A stretch of DNA of 64,000 nucleotides from Thiomonas sp. X19 (GCF_900089495.1 NZ_LT605203.1:3935427-3999426); one strand, 5' to 3'; counted from the stretch's first letter, positions 13,890 to 23,567 are shown. Numbers and translations are program-made. The notes: a model not told the origin generated them from the letters alone.

Positions 13890-14632
13890 CCCATCCGAAA
13901 GAACTTCCGTTCACCACACTGCAGTTCTATTCGACTGCCAGTTACCCCTGCAGCTATCTGCCCGGGCTGCAGGCGCGCTCGCAAGTGGCCACGCCCAGCC
14001 ACCTCATCCACGCCGATGTCTACACCAACCTGGTGCAAGCCGGCTTTCGCCGCAGCGGGCTGTTCACGTATCGGCCGCAATGCGACAACTGCAAGGCCTG
14101 CATTCCGCTGCGGGTGCTGGCGCAGCGCTTCACCCCCAACCGCACGCAACGCCGGGTCTGGGCGCGACACGCCAGTCTGAAGGCCACTGTGCTCAAGCTC
14201 GGCTTCGTGCCCGAGCATTACCAGCTTTATCTGCGCTACCAGGCGCGGCGCCATGCCGGCGGCGGCATGGACCAGGACAGCATCGACCAGTACACCCAGT
14301 TCCTGCTGCAAAGCAGGGTGAACACGCGTCTGGTGGAGTTCCGCGAGCCCGCGCCGGGAACCGACAAGCGCGGCACGCTCAAGATGGTGTCCATCGTCGA
14401 CCTGCTGTCCGATGGGCTTTCGGCCGTCTACACCTTCTACGAACCTGACGATGCCGGGGCCAGCTACGGCACTTACAACGTGCTGTGGCAAATCATGCAG
14501 ACCAGGGCCATGCATTTACCGCATGCCTATCTTGGCTACTGGATCGCCGCCAGCGAGAAAATGGCCTACAAATCGCGCTTCCGGCCCAACGAGACCTTCA
14601 GCGATGGCCGCTGGCTAGAATCCGCGCCTTGA
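13886..14632 (+). CDS. bpt: Aspartate/glutamate leucyltransferase (bacterial ATE-type)
   Basis: Transfers Leu from Leu-tRNA to N-terminal Asp or Glu, the second arm of the bacterial N-end rule. The 248-aa protein begins with GTG inside the aat stop. It carries the ATE N-domain [12 protein letters not shown] and cysteine pair CDNCKAC near residue 70, then the transferase core [23 protein letters not shown] and the closing YKSRFRPNE. The pairing with aat indicates joint control of protein half-life. Confidence 0.94.
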   Translation: MTHPKELPFTTLQFYSTASYPCSYLPGLQARSQVATPSHLIHADVYTNLVQAGFRRSGLFTYRPQCDNCKACIPLRVLAQRFTPNRTQRRVWARHASLKATVLKLGFVPEHYQLYLRYQARRHAGGGMDQDSIDQYTQFLLQSRVNTRLVEFREPAPGTDKRGTLKMVSIVDLLSDGLSAVYTFYEPDDAGASYGTYNVLWQIMQTRAMHLPHAYLGYWIAASEKMAYKSRFRPNETFSDGRWLESAP

Positions 14633-14650
14633 CCGCAGCACTCCCAGCCC

Positions 14651-15220
14651 ATGCCTCGCGCCTGTCTAGCCATCCTGTTCAGCATCGTTCTCCTGCTCCC
14701 TCCTTCCAGTCACGCCTTCGGGCTGAGCAGCGTCAAAAGCTGGGCTGACGGCGTCGGCGCCAACCTCGGCAACATCTACGACAACGGCACGTCCGACGCC
14801 TTTGTCTCTGGCTACACCTGGCACGATCCGGGTACCTACACCGCCGCTAAACGTGCTGAACTCAACAGCCACGCCTGGGGCCTGGGCTGGGGCAAACACA
14901 TCGAGGATGCCCATGGCAACGACCAGATGGTCTATGCCATGGTGTTTTCCGATTCCCACTGGAATGCAGAGCCTGTGATTGGCTATGCGAAGCAATGGCA
15001 GTGGCGCCCTTTCGACGGCGATTTCAAGCTCGGAGCTGGCTACACGGCAGCCATCACCTCGCGTGCGGATCTTGCCAAGAATTTCCCCATCCCGATCGCA
15101 CTGCCGCTGCTGTCCGTCGGCTATCGCGGCCTGACGCTCTACAGCGTGCTCATCCCCCGCTTCAACGGTTCGCCCAACAACGGCAACGTCGCCTTCTTGT
15201 TCTTGCGCTACGCCTATTGA
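14651..15220 (+). CDS. pagP: Lipid A palmitoyltransferase PagP
   Basis: Outer-membrane eight-stranded barrel enzyme that moves a palmitate from phospholipid to lipid A. The 189-aa precursor has a signal peptide of about 22 residues (ending SSHA). The three catalytic residues of E. coli PagP fit here: His in SGYTWHDPG, and Asp and Ser in VFSDSHW. The barrel strands and terminal segment (LPLLSVGYRGLTLYSVLIP, FNGSPNNGNVAFLFLRYAY) match the family to an aromatic C-terminus, as expected for BAM insertion. It lies 18 bases after bpt; no PhoP box was searched for. Confidence 0.9.
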   Translation: MPRACLAILFSIVLLLPPSSHAFGLSSVKSWADGVGANLGNIYDNGTSDAFVSGYTWHDPGTYTAAKRAELNSHAWGLGWGKHIEDAHGNDQMVYAMVFSDSHWNAEPVIGYAKQWQWRPFDGDFKLGAGYTAAITSRADLAKNFPIPIALPLLSVGYRGLTLYSVLIPRFNGSPNNGNVAFLFLRYAY

Positions 15221-15239
15221 AACCGGCGCCTGAGTGCGC

Positions 15240-16652
15240 TCAACGCGGCCCGCGGCGGGCGAATTGATTGCGGAATAAACCGCCTGCGGGCGTTGGCAAA
15301 TCCCGGTAGCGGCTCCAGCCCGATGCCAGTGGCAGATGCTCGATGCGCTGGCGCGAGCCGCCCACCCGCGCCAGCATCCAGACCAGCACCGCACTGGCGG
15401 GGCGGTAAAGCCTGGGATGCAGCGCGGCAAACGCCCAGACCCGCAGTGCGAGGAGCTCGAAACGAGGACGCAAATCGCGCTCGAACTGCTTCTCGCGCAG
15501 CTTGCGCAACAAGTCCGGCAAGGGAATGCTCATGGGGCAGACGACCGCGCACTGACCACAAAGCGTTGCCGCGTGAGGCAAATCCAGCGCCTGCTCCAGC
15601 CCCACGAAATTGGGGGTCAGCACCGAACCCATGGGCCCTGGGTACACCCAGCCGTAAGCATGGCCGCCGACCTTCTGGTAGACCGGGCAGTGATTCATGC
15701 AGGCACCACAACGAATGCAGCGCAGCATCTCCTGGAACTCGCCGCCCAGCAGTTCGCTGCGGCCGCCGTCGAGCAGCACGAAATACATCTGCTCGGGGCC
15801 ATCCGGCTCGCCCTCGGCGCGCGGCCCGGTGAGCAAGGACACATAGTTGCTGATCGTCTGCCCGGTGGCCGAGCGCGGCAGCAGACGCAGCACCGCGGCG
15901 AAGTCTTCCAGCGTCGGCAGCACCTTTTCAATCCCGGTGATGGCCACATGCACCCGTGGAAGAATGGTGCACATGCCTTCGTTGCCCTCGTTGGTGACCA
16001 CCGCCACCGAGCCGGTTTCGGCAATGAGAAAGTTGCCTCCCGTGATGCCCAGATCAGCCTGCAGGAACCGCTCGCGCAGCACTTCACGCGCCTCCCGCGT
16101 CATGTCGGGGATATCGGTCTTGCGCGGCTTGTCGTGCACGCGCGCGAACAAATCGGCAATCTCGTCCTTGTCCTTGTGCACCACGGGGGCGATGATGTGC
16201 GAGGGTGCCTCGTTGTCGTTGATCTGCAGGATGTATTCGCCCAGATCCGTCTCGGTGACGCCCACGCCGGCCTGCTGCAAGGCGGCGTTGAGCGCCATTT
16301 CCTCGGTCACCATGGACTTGGATTTGATGGCCGATCGGCAGCCATGCTTGCGCGCGATGTCCACCACCAACTGCGCCGCATCGGCCGGGGTCGCAGCCCA
16401 CAGCACGGTGGCGCCCCGGCGCGTGGCCTCGGCCTCGAAGCGCATCAGCCAGACGTCCAACTCGGCCAGGGCATGGTCGCGCCGCGCCACGGCAGCCGCA
16501 CGAATGGCCTCGAACTCGGGCAATGCGGCCACAGCCGCCGAGCGCCCCGAGACGAACTTGGCCGAGAGCTTTTTCAGGTTCTGCTGCAATCGCTGATCGG
16601 CCAGTTTTGCCCCGGCCCTGGCTTTGAAATGCATGCTCTGCACTTGCATCAT
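15240..16652 (-). CDS. lutB: L-lactate oxidation iron-sulfur protein LutB
   Basis: Part of the LutABC complex that oxidises L-lactate to pyruvate. The 470-aa protein has an LUD-type N-terminal domain (EEMALNAALQQAGVGVTETDLGEYI, GGNFLIAETGSVAVVTNEGN) and two ferredoxin-like [4Fe-4S] motifs, CIRCGACMNHCPVY near residue 310 and CGQCAVVCPM near 370, followed by a C-terminal helical part. Its ATG overlaps the lutA stop by 4 bases. The third subunit, lutC, is not here but 35 kb away (52045-52707). Confidence 0.94.
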   Translation of the reverse strand: MMQVQSMHFKARAGAKLADQRLQQNLKKLSAKFVSGRSAAVAALPEFEAIRAAAVARRDHALAELDVWLMRFEAEATRRGATVLWAATPADAAQLVVDIARKHGCRSAIKSKSMVTEEMALNAALQQAGVGVTETDLGEYILQINDNEAPSHIIAPVVHKDKDEIADLFARVHDKPRKTDIPDMTREAREVLRERFLQADLGITGGNFLIAETGSVAVVTNEGNEGMCTILPRVHVAITGIEKVLPTLEDFAAVLRLLPRSATGQTISNYVSLLTGPRAEGEPDGPEQMYFVLLDGGRSELLGGEFQEMLRCIRCGACMNHCPVYQKVGGHAYGWVYPGPMGSVLTPNFVGLEQALDLPHAATLCGQCAVVCPMSIPLPDLLRKLREKQFERDLRPRFELLALRVWAFAALHPRLYRPASAVLVWMLARVGGSRQRIEHLPLASGWSRYRDLPTPAGGLFRNQFARRGPR

Positions 16653-17392
16653 GCGTCTCCGGGTTCAGTGCCCGCCAGCACTTCGGCGATGTGCAACACC
16701 CGGGTTTGGGTGTCGCCGATACGGCGCAGACGACCCTCGATGTGCAGCATGCAACCCAGGTCACCCATCACCACCGCCTCGGCACCACTGGCATGAATAT
16801 GGGCGCATTTGTCATCGGCGATGGCCGCCGAGATGTTGCCGTATTTCACCGCGAAGGTGCCGCCGAAGCCGCAGCATTGTTCGCACTGCTCCAGCTCCAC
16901 CAGTTCAACGCCGGCATGCAGCGCCAACAAGTTGCGCGGCTGCCGCTTGATGCCAAGTTCACGCAGGCCTGAGCAACTGTCGTGGTAGGTGAGCCGTCCG
17001 CTGTAGGCGCCAGGCAGGCTTTTCAGCCCGGCGACATGGGTCAGAAAATCGGTGAGTTCGTACAGACGCGGCTGGAGCCGCTCGTAGCGGCGCAGCAGGT
17101 CGGAGTGGCCATTGAACAAATCGGCGTAATGCGTCTTGATGGTGCCCATGCAGGAGCCGGATGGCGCCACAACGAAATCGAAGGCCTCGAATTCGTCCAG
17201 AAACTTCTGCGCCAGCAAGCGCGCAGTGTGTGCATCGCCCGAGTTATGGGCCGGCTGACCGCAGCAGGTCTGGTCCATGGGCACGACAACCTCGTAACCC
17301 GCATGCTCCAGCAAGCGCGTGGCTGCCCACGGAATGGAAGGCCGCATGCCGTCGGCCAGACAGGTGATGAACAATCCTACTTTGGGTCGCAT
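16649..17392 (-). CDS. lutA: L-lactate oxidation CCG-domain protein LutA
   Basis: Glycolate-oxidase-type iron-sulfur subunit with two cysteine-rich CCG domains. The 247-aa form begins at MRPKVGLFITCLAD (17392); a start 12 codons upstream is possible but less like the family. The two CCG motifs are MDQTCCGQPAHNSGD and CEQCCGFGGTFAVKYG. It is the first gene of lutAB and is divergent from the IclR regulator (110 bases between starts), which suggests that the regulator controls it. Confidence 0.93.
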   Translation of the reverse strand: MRPKVGLFITCLADGMRPSIPWAATRLLEHAGYEVVVPMDQTCCGQPAHNSGDAHTARLLAQKFLDEFEAFDFVVAPSGSCMGTIKTHYADLFNGHSDLLRRYERLQPRLYELTDFLTHVAGLKSLPGAYSGRLTYHDSCSGLRELGIKRQPRNLLALHAGVELVELEQCEQCCGFGGTFAVKYGNISAAIADDKCAHIHASGAEAVVMGDLGCMLHIEGRLRRIGDTQTRVLHIAEVLAGTEPGDA

Positions 17393-17502
17393 GAGGTCAT
17401 TATCGGTGTCGGCATTGGCGGTGGGCAAGGTTCACCCGCACAGGCAAATCGGGGCGGGACGGCCTTCTTCCCGGATGACAGGCTCCCATTTCGCCATCTA
17501 AA

Positions 17503-18321
17503 ATGCAGGCCATGAAGCCTTCATCCACCAGCGCCCGCCGCGAACAGCCCACCATCCAGGTCATCGAGCGCATGTTCGCCATCCTGGATGTCTTGGCCGC
17601 GCACTCGGAGCCGATGCCGCTGAAAACGATATCCGAGCGTACGGGACTGCACCCCTCCACCACCCACCGGATTCTGAACGATATGGCCATGGGGCATTTG
17701 ATCGATCGATGCGAACCCGGTGTCTATCAACTCGGCATGCGCCTGCTGGAATTGGGCAACTTGGTGAAAGCGCGCTTGAGTGTGCGCGACGTGGCGCTGG
17801 GCCCCATGCGGGAATTACACCGACTGACGCATCAGCCGGTGAACCTCAGCATGCGACAGGGCGATGAGATCGTCTATATCGAACGGACCTACAGCGAGCG
17901 CTCCGGCATGCAGGTGGTGCGTACCGTGGGGGGGCATGCGCCCTTGCATCTCACCTCGGTCGGCAAGCTCTTCCTGGCCTCCGATGATGTGCTGCGCGTC
18001 AAGGCCTACGCCTTGCGAACCGGCCTGGTTGGCCACACCCGCAACAGCATCACCAACGCCGCGCAACTGGAAGGCGAACTGGCGCGCGTGCGGCAGTTGG
18101 GCTATGCGCGTGACAACGAAGAACTGGAGCTTGGCGTGCGCTGCATGGCCGCCGGCATCTACGACGACTCCGGGCAGTTGGTCGCCGGCCTGTCGCTCTC
18201 GGCACCAGCCGACCGGCTGCAGGAGGATTGGCTCGAGAAGGTGATGGATACGGCGGCCAACATTTCCTCTGCGCTCGGTTACAGGCCCAAGAACGGCGGC
18301 ACCGTGGCTCGTCGAGTTTAG
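17503..18321 (+). CDS. IclR-family transcriptional regulator
   Basis: 272-aa regulator with an N-terminal winged helix-turn-helix (QVIERMFAILDVLA, then LHPSTTHRILNDM; about residues 18-75) and a C-terminal effector domain (about 90-260) with GDEIVYIERTYS and LGVRCMAAGIYDDSG. Start is ATG 17503 or the in-frame ATG 17512. A TAAAAT hexamer at 17499-17504 with ATGACA 18 bases before could be its promoter, which would make the second ATG nearly leaderless. Because it is divergent from lutAB, lactate-related control is a reasonable inference; the effector is unknown. Confidence 0.88.
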   Translation: MQAMKPSSTSARREQPTIQVIERMFAILDVLAAHSEPMPLKTISERTGLHPSTTHRILNDMAMGHLIDRCEPGVYQLGMRLLELGNLVKARLSVRDVALGPMRELHRLTHQPVNLSMRQGDEIVYIERTYSERSGMQVVRTVGGHAPLHLTSVGKLFLASDDVLRVKAYALRTGLVGHTRNSITNAAQLEGELARVRQLGYARDNEELELGVRCMAAGIYDDSGQLVAGLSLSAPADRLQEDWLEKVMDTAANISSALGYRPKNGGTVARRV

Positions 18322-18335
18322 GGCCCGCCCGAGGC

Positions 18336-19475
18336 TTACTCGTTGACCGAGGTTCGGATCAGTCGCGCGGAGGAATCGGCCGGCAAGGGGTCGGTCCGTG
18401 TCAGCACGGTACGCCCCGAGGTTTCCATCCAGTTGCGGATGCGCTCGGCGTCGCCAAAATGGGAGTATTTGCCCCAGGCATCGAGCAGAACCACGATGAC
18501 CTTGCGCCCCTGCACCACGGCATTGAGCACCAGGCAATGACCCGCTTCGTTGATGTAGCCGGTTTTTTGCAGCAGGATGTCCCAGCCGCGGTTGAAAATC
18601 AGGTGATCGGTGTTGCGGTACTGAAGCTGGCGATGGCCCACGTCCACGGTGCTTTTTTCGTGCGTGGAGAACTCGCGGATCAAGGGGTAGGCGTAGACCG
18701 CCTTCACCAACAGCGCCAGATCGTGCGCGCTGGATTCATTCTGCGGCGACAGCCCGGTCGGGTCGATATAGCGGGTCTGGGTCATGCCCAGCAACTGGGC
18801 CTTGTGGTTCATGGCGAGCATGAAAGCGTCGATGCCGCCCGGGTAGGTGCGCGCCAGCGCATGGGCGGCGCGGTTCTCGGACGACATCAGGGCCAACTTG
18901 AGCAGCTCTTCACGGCTCAACTTCATGCCAGGACGCAGGCGAGAACTACTCCACTTCAGCGTGTCGATGTCCGCATCCGTGATTTCGATGATCTGATCCA
19001 TGGGCAGATGTGCGTCGAGGATCACCGCGGCCGTCATCAACTTGGTGAGCGAAGCGATGGGGCGCACATCCATCGCGTTCTTGCTCAACAACACTTGATT
19101 GGTCTGCGCATCGATCACCAGAGCGGAGCCGGAACGCAAGGCAATCGGATCATCCGACGTCGCCAGCTTGGCTCTGGACATGGGCTCATCGGCAACAACG
19201 CGCCGAACCATAGCTTGCGCGTGACGCGCCGTTTTCACACGCGCCACAGCCTTGTTGCGTCGTGCTGGCAGCACAACGTGCACGCGGCCGCGCTTGGCCG
19301 ATTTGACAAGCGCCGCGGGCCGCTTCTTCGCCAAGGGCTTCTTTGGGATCAGGCGATGAGGCATTGCCTTGCTGGTCTTGCCAGACACCGAAACCGACCC
19401 GTCTCGATCAGCCGCCAACGCAGCGCCTGCGCCCGTCACGAACAAGGCGAACACAAGCATCAGTGACAGCAACAC
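18336..19475 (-). CDS. pbpG: D-alanyl-D-alanine endopeptidase (PBP7 type)
   Basis: Periplasmic serine peptidase of the S11 family that trims peptidoglycan cross-links. The active-site trio is clear: SxxK in IASLTKLM, SxN in SSEN and KTG in LQKTGYINEAG. A signal peptide (VLLSLMLVFALFVTGAGAALAA) follows a GTG at 19475 that has a G-rich site 6 bases upstream; this start is preferred over the longer open frame. A basic linker of about 90 residues, rich in Lys, Arg and Ala, separates the signal from the catalytic domain. It converges on the IclR gene. Confidence 0.9.
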   Translation of the reverse strand: MLLSLMLVFALFVTGAGAALAADRDGSVSVSGKTSKAMPHRLIPKKPLAKKRPAALVKSAKRGRVHVVLPARRNKAVARVKTARHAQAMVRRVVADEPMSRAKLATSDDPIALRSGSALVIDAQTNQVLLSKNAMDVRPIASLTKLMTAAVILDAHLPMDQIIEITDADIDTLKWSSSRLRPGMKLSREELLKLALMSSENRAAHALARTYPGGIDAFMLAMNHKAQLLGMTQTRYIDPTGLSPQNESSAHDLALLVKAVYAYPLIREFSTHEKSTVDVGHRQLQYRNTDHLIFNRGWDILLQKTGYINEAGHCLVLNAVVQGRKVIVVLLDAWGKYSHFGDAERIRNWMETSGRTVLTRTDPLPADSSARLIRTSVNE

Positions 19476-19698
19476 AGCAACCCCCTGTTTGGACGTTTGG
19501 AGCAGAAGTGGGAGCGCATGGCGTGAATGGCGTGGGTTAGCGCGCAGCGTAACAAAACCCAAAAATGGATGCAAGATCAAAAGTTTGCACCTTGGACTTG
19601 AGGTGAATCCAGAATTGAGCAGATCGCCTCGACCTGTGATTCGTCCTCGGACAAGGCAAGGAAGACATGCATCGCCGCTCGGCTCGGACACGGCGCCC

Positions 19699-19727
19699 AA
19701 AGAAAACGGCCACCGCGCGTGGCCGTT
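19699..19727 (-). terminator. Rho-independent terminator, probably of tRNA-Val before island insertion
   Basis: On the minus strand a 9-bp stem (AACGGCCAC / GTGGCCGTT) with a 5-base loop is followed by TTTTCTTT. It lies 34 bases beyond the left attachment repeat, so with the island removed it would sit just downstream of tRNA-Val. In the present order it may serve the restriction-modification gene. Confidence 0.7.
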
Positions 19728-19760
19728 GACTTGCTTGACCCTGATGGGTTTTGCTGATTC

Positions 19761-19783
19761 TGGTGGTGGTACAGCTATCGAAC
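19761..19783 (-). repeat. Left attachment repeat: displaced tRNA-Val 3' end
   Basis: On the minus strand this reads GTTCGATAGC then TGTACCACCACCA. Compared with the tRNA-Val 3' end at 29937-29960 it differs by two bases and one missing C, in the same orientation. It keeps the T-loop and acceptor sequence of a tRNA but has no tRNA body, as expected for the 3' end pushed aside by integration. The rest of the gap to 19989 holds nothing recognisable. Confidence 0.7.
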
Positions 19784-19989
19784 AAATCGCCTATCTCGCT
19801 GATTTAATGAGAGAAAGAAAAATCGATTTCCGAATATGCCCCCGAATATGCCCCCAGCAGAGTGATGCTGCCTTCACTCGCAGGCCAAAAATTACAGGCG
19901 CGGTCTGCCGTTATGGGCGCCGGAAGCCTTATCTTGCATTTGCTTCCCGTGGCGTTGGCTGCTTGTTCCCTTTAGGGACTGAAGAAACT

Positions 19990-22770
19990 CTACCCTGTGA
20001 CCTTCCTGCGTTTTGGTTTTTCGACAGGCAGCAGGCTTGTCAGGCGCTGGTACACCTCGAACAGGAACGCTACCCGCGCAGCGTCGTCCTTGCCCCCCCT
20101 GTACCCATAGGCGGCGTCCACGGCGCGGTCGTTGGCCTTGTGTGCGTCACGAAGCGCGGGCGGCATGTTCGACGCATCGTAAAGGTCGGCGAGCGTCGAT
20201 TCCGGCTCACGCGCACGCGCATCGAGGATCGCCTGCCCTGATACCTCGATGGCGTGGCGCTGAGCATCGGTCGGCTGGGGCCATGGGAAATTGTTGTAGA
20301 CGATGCTGGCCGAATAACGATAACGGCTCTCCAGCCGCCCGCAAACCGCCCGCATCCAGGCGTTATGCATCGTGCTGTTGAGCACGGCGAAGTGGTAGAG
20401 GGTGGCCTCGGGGATCATCAAGTTCGCGTTCCCGATGATCGTCTCGTCCCCTGCGAACCCCAGAGGCACAAACTCCCGCAGTTCAGACGAATGACACGGC
20501 ACCACGATCAACCTGCCACTGGTCGGCTGGCGGATTTTCTGAAACAAGTAGGGCACCTCTGCATCTTTCTGCGTTTGTGCATCCACACTCGCCAGCCGCA
20601 TGGCCTTGACCGCCTGCACTCGCTTGTTGATCTCTGGCAACGCCCGTCGTTCGGCCGACGTGCTATCGACTAGCCAGAGGCACCAACGCGATAGGCCGTT
20701 GATGAACTCATCCGCGCCGAGAAACGGGCGTATCCACTTTTCGGCTTCAGGTTCTACCGCAAGCAAGGCCGATCGCGCCTCATCGTCAAGCAGCAAGTGC
20801 CCGGCATCGGTAGGTTTGCTGCCGTAGACCATTTCCGCGACGGAGCAAATCGGGCTACGTCGATTGGTCAAGGCGACGTCCGGGGCGTCCACCAAGTACG
20901 GATTGATCCGCTTCGCGTCGATCTTGCGCCCGTCGCCCTTCGGGTCGTTGCCATAGTCGAAGATTGCGCAATGCTTCGGGTCGGTCAGCCCGAAGCCGAC
21001 GATCACGCAATGGACTGCGGCCTTGCCCTTGCCTTCATTGCTCCACTTGAAGGTGCGATGCGCGAAGCGGATGCGCGCGCCGCCTTGCAGAAGGTGCGGC
21101 CACAGCGCCGCGACCTGTTCGCCCTGCGTAATCGAGTTGGTGGACACGAACGCCACGCCGATCTCGGAATGGCCCTTGATGTAGCCAAGCGCCTTGACGT
21201 ACCACGCCGCCACAAAGTCCAGCAAGCCCCAATTCTTCAGCTTGCCGCATACGGCCTCCATGTCGGATCGCTGCTCGACGCCTTGATGCTGCTTGCCCAC
21301 GAACGGCGGGTTACCCATGACGAAACTGCACTGCTCAGGCGCCAGGATGTTTGCCCAGTCAGCGCGCAGGGCGTTCATGCAGTGGATATGCGGCGTGTCC
21401 ACCAATGGCACAGTCGGCCGCGTGTTGCCAAAACGCTCAGCGGCTTCCAGATTCATCTGGTGGTCGGTAATCCACAGCGCTACCCGCGCGATATGTGCAG
21501 CGGCTTGGTCGATTTCAATGCCGTAGAACTGATTCACGCGAACCCGGCACAGTGTGGAAACATCGAGCAGACCCCGCATGCGATCAAAGTCGAACAGCTC
21601 GGCAATGACTTCGTTTTCCAGTCGGCGCAGTTCACGATAGGCAATGACCAGGAAATTGCCGCAGCCGCACGCCGGGTCTAAAAAGGTGAGCGCCGGCAGC
21701 TTGTCATACAGCGCCCTTAGCCTTGGCTTGGAATGCCTAGCGGCGTCCAGATCAGCACGCAAATCATCCATCACCAGCGGGTCGATCACGCGCAGGATGT
21801 TGCGCTCGCTGGTGTAGTGCGCGCCTAGTTCACGCCGGCTGGCCTGCCTGCTTTCATCGGGCGTATGGGCCTCAAGAACACCCTGAAACATGGCCCCGAA
21901 TATGGCCGGTGAAATATCGCTCCAATCCAGCACTGCGCATTCAAACAGCAGGGCGCGCATGGTGGCGTCAAACGCCGGGATACGTGCGCGTTCCGAGAAC
22001 AGTTTGCCGTTGACGTAGGCGAATGCGGCCAGTTGCTCGTCTAGGCTGGATTGCCGCTCAGCGTCGGCAGTGTCCAGCACGTCGAACAATTCGGACAGCC
22101 TCGCCCCGGTGTCGCGCCCATCCTCGCGGGTGGTCTCGACCAGTCGCCGAAATTGTCCATCCTCGCCAAAGATGCCGGTGTCATCCGCAAACAGGCAAAA
22201 CAATAAGCGTGTGAGAAAAACTTCAAGGTCGCGGCCCTTGAAATTCGCACGCAAAAGCGCTTCATGCAGCTTGGACACGGCATACGCAGCTTTCCGATTG
22301 ATCGGGGATTCCTCGACGATTTCCGGGGCGTCATCGTCCAGCAGGAAGCGGAACCAGCCGGCCCGTTTGGGCAAGTCCTTGAGTTTGCATTCGCTGCGAT
22401 GGTTCGCCTTCAGGTCGTACAGCCTGAAATTGGCAAAGTCTGAGGTGATGATGTAGCGCGGGCGCTCCGCCTCCGGCAGTGCCATGAAATACTCCGTAGC
22501 CTGCTCGAAAGCCGAGTCCAAATTCTTGCCCCGGCTTTTGTGCTCGACGATCAGCTTGCCAGGGATGAAGCTGTCGATGAAGCCAGTCGCGCCATCGAGT
22601 TTTTCAACGGCCTTTTCGTAGACGTTGGCTGACTCAGGCCGGATGCCGTAGCACTCATAGAAGCGTGCCCAAAAAAGCTTGGCGTCGGCGTTCTCGCGTG
22701 ATGCGTTTTTCCACTGCGCAGCGAACGCGGCCAGGCGCGTGCGAATTTCGTTAAACGTAAGCGTGGGCAT
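19990..22770 (-). CDS. MmeI-like single-chain restriction-modification enzyme (type IIG/IIL)
   Basis: 926-aa protein in which one chain would both methylate and cut DNA. The N-terminus has the nuclease motif Asp66-x9-Glu76-His-Lys78 (in IDSFIPGKLIVEHKS), the same D-x9-ExK spacing as MmeI. A helical linker follows. The methyltransferase has GAHYTSERN near 316, the AdoMet loop LDPACGCGNF at 364-373 and the catalytic GNPPF at 486-490, marking an adenine-N6 type. The target-recognition domain should lie about 620-830 and the tail ends in a basic PKRRKV. MmeI is 919 aa, so the length fits. No separate S subunit or partner nuclease is nearby. The recognition sequence cannot be predicted here. Confidence 0.88.
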   Translation of the reverse strand: MPTLTFNEIRTRLAAFAAQWKNASRENADAKLFWARFYECYGIRPESANVYEKAVEKLDGATGFIDSFIPGKLIVEHKSRGKNLDSAFEQATEYFMALPEAERPRYIITSDFANFRLYDLKANHRSECKLKDLPKRAGWFRFLLDDDAPEIVEESPINRKAAYAVSKLHEALLRANFKGRDLEVFLTRLLFCLFADDTGIFGEDGQFRRLVETTREDGRDTGARLSELFDVLDTADAERQSSLDEQLAAFAYVNGKLFSERARIPAFDATMRALLFECAVLDWSDISPAIFGAMFQGVLEAHTPDESRQASRRELGAHYTSERNILRVIDPLVMDDLRADLDAARHSKPRLRALYDKLPALTFLDPACGCGNFLVIAYRELRRLENEVIAELFDFDRMRGLLDVSTLCRVRVNQFYGIEIDQAAAHIARVALWITDHQMNLEAAERFGNTRPTVPLVDTPHIHCMNALRADWANILAPEQCSFVMGNPPFVGKQHQGVEQRSDMEAVCGKLKNWGLLDFVAAWYVKALGYIKGHSEIGVAFVSTNSITQGEQVAALWPHLLQGGARIRFAHRTFKWSNEGKGKAAVHCVIVGFGLTDPKHCAIFDYGNDPKGDGRKIDAKRINPYLVDAPDVALTNRRSPICSVAEMVYGSKPTDAGHLLLDDEARSALLAVEPEAEKWIRPFLGADEFINGLSRWCLWLVDSTSAERRALPEINKRVQAVKAMRLASVDAQTQKDAEVPYLFQKIRQPTSGRLIVVPCHSSELREFVPLGFAGDETIIGNANLMIPEATLYHFAVLNSTMHNAWMRAVCGRLESRYRYSASIVYNNFPWPQPTDAQRHAIEVSGQAILDARAREPESTLADLYDASNMPPALRDAHKANDRAVDAAYGYRGGKDDAARVAFLFEVYQRLTSLLPVEKPKRRKVTG

Positions 22771-22952
22771 GGCATGACGCAGTGGATTTGTTGAGCGTCT
22801 AGGGTAGCGCAGCCCTTGTTTTTACTGGTAACACGGCCCGCGCTTCGCAGGCTGACTTCGCTCGCCTTCAGGCTAGCCGTGCAGTTCGTGGCGTTTTCAC
22901 GGGCTACGCTGCGCCCACGGCATGGCAGGCTACCTATGGAAAATTTCCACAG

Positions 22953-23042
22953 GTAGAAGTCGGAGCATCGCGCGACCTTGCGGCCAAGCAAGTTGGTTTC
23001 GGCAGTAGCAAAACCTACGAATCCGCTAAACGCGCGGTGGAC
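22953..23042 (+). pseudogene. Fragment resembling the C-part of a ParB-like protein
   Basis: The plus strand encodes a short stretch, VEVGASRDLAAKQVGFGSSK then TYESAKRAVDT, like the helix-turn-helix after the ParB nuclease domain in proteins of mobile elements. Only about 30 codons are recognisable. There is no start, and the 3' side runs into an opposite-strand gene. The similarity is from memory of the family, not from a search. Confidence 0.4.
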
Positions 23043-23560
23043 ACACTGCCCGCAAGCTGGCCCATCAGTTCGCTGGCGCTGGCGAGCAATACCGGGTCCG
23101 GCTCGACGTCCTTGCCGATCAGCGCACGCGCATGCTCGGACAGTTCAACGCCGATGCCGCGCAACAGTTCGTCGGGGTCGATGCCCATGCCGGCGCAAGT
23201 CTCGGCGTACGCCAGCCAATACGCTTTGACACTCGCGCCGATGCGCTTGAATCGGTCTTGCACTGCGTTGAATTCGTCCACGTCCACGTCATCGTCCAGG
23301 CCAAGCATCGCCATGGACGCCAGGCAGCCGAGATAGCGAGCAACCTCCGGTTCAATAAATAGCGCGGTATGTAATGCCATGAACGTGGAGCTGGTCAGCA
23401 GGCGCCGGAACTCCAGATCATGCGCGCGGTAGGTGTACACAGGCGCCGACTCGTTTAATCGGTCACACTCCGCATCATCGCGTCGGGCCAGGGCCGCAAA
23501 CATGGCGACGGCACGCTGCTGGGGTGTCAGGGTCGAATACAGCTTTTCATGCAGGTTCAT
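23015..23560 (-). CDS. Unknown island protein A (paralogue of the next gene)
   Basis: 181-aa acidic, mostly helical protein without signal peptide or membrane segment. Its start MNLHEKLYSTLTPQQRAVAM, the middle MALHTALF and SVKAYWLAYAETCAGMGID, and the VEPDPVLLA stretch match the neighbouring 178-aa protein position by position. The two are tandem paralogues. The function is not recognised. It is third from the end of the island gene string, downstream of its paralogue with 7 bases between. Confidence 0.75.
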   Translation of the reverse strand: MNLHEKLYSTLTPQQRAVAMFAALARRDDAECDRLNESAPVYTYRAHDLEFRRLLTSSTFMALHTALFIEPEVARYLGCLASMAMLGLDDDVDVDEFNAVQDRFKRIGASVKAYWLAYAETCAGMGIDPDELLRGIGVELSEHARALIGKDVEPDPVLLASASELMGQLAGSVSTARLADS

Positions 23561-23567
23561 GGTGTCC

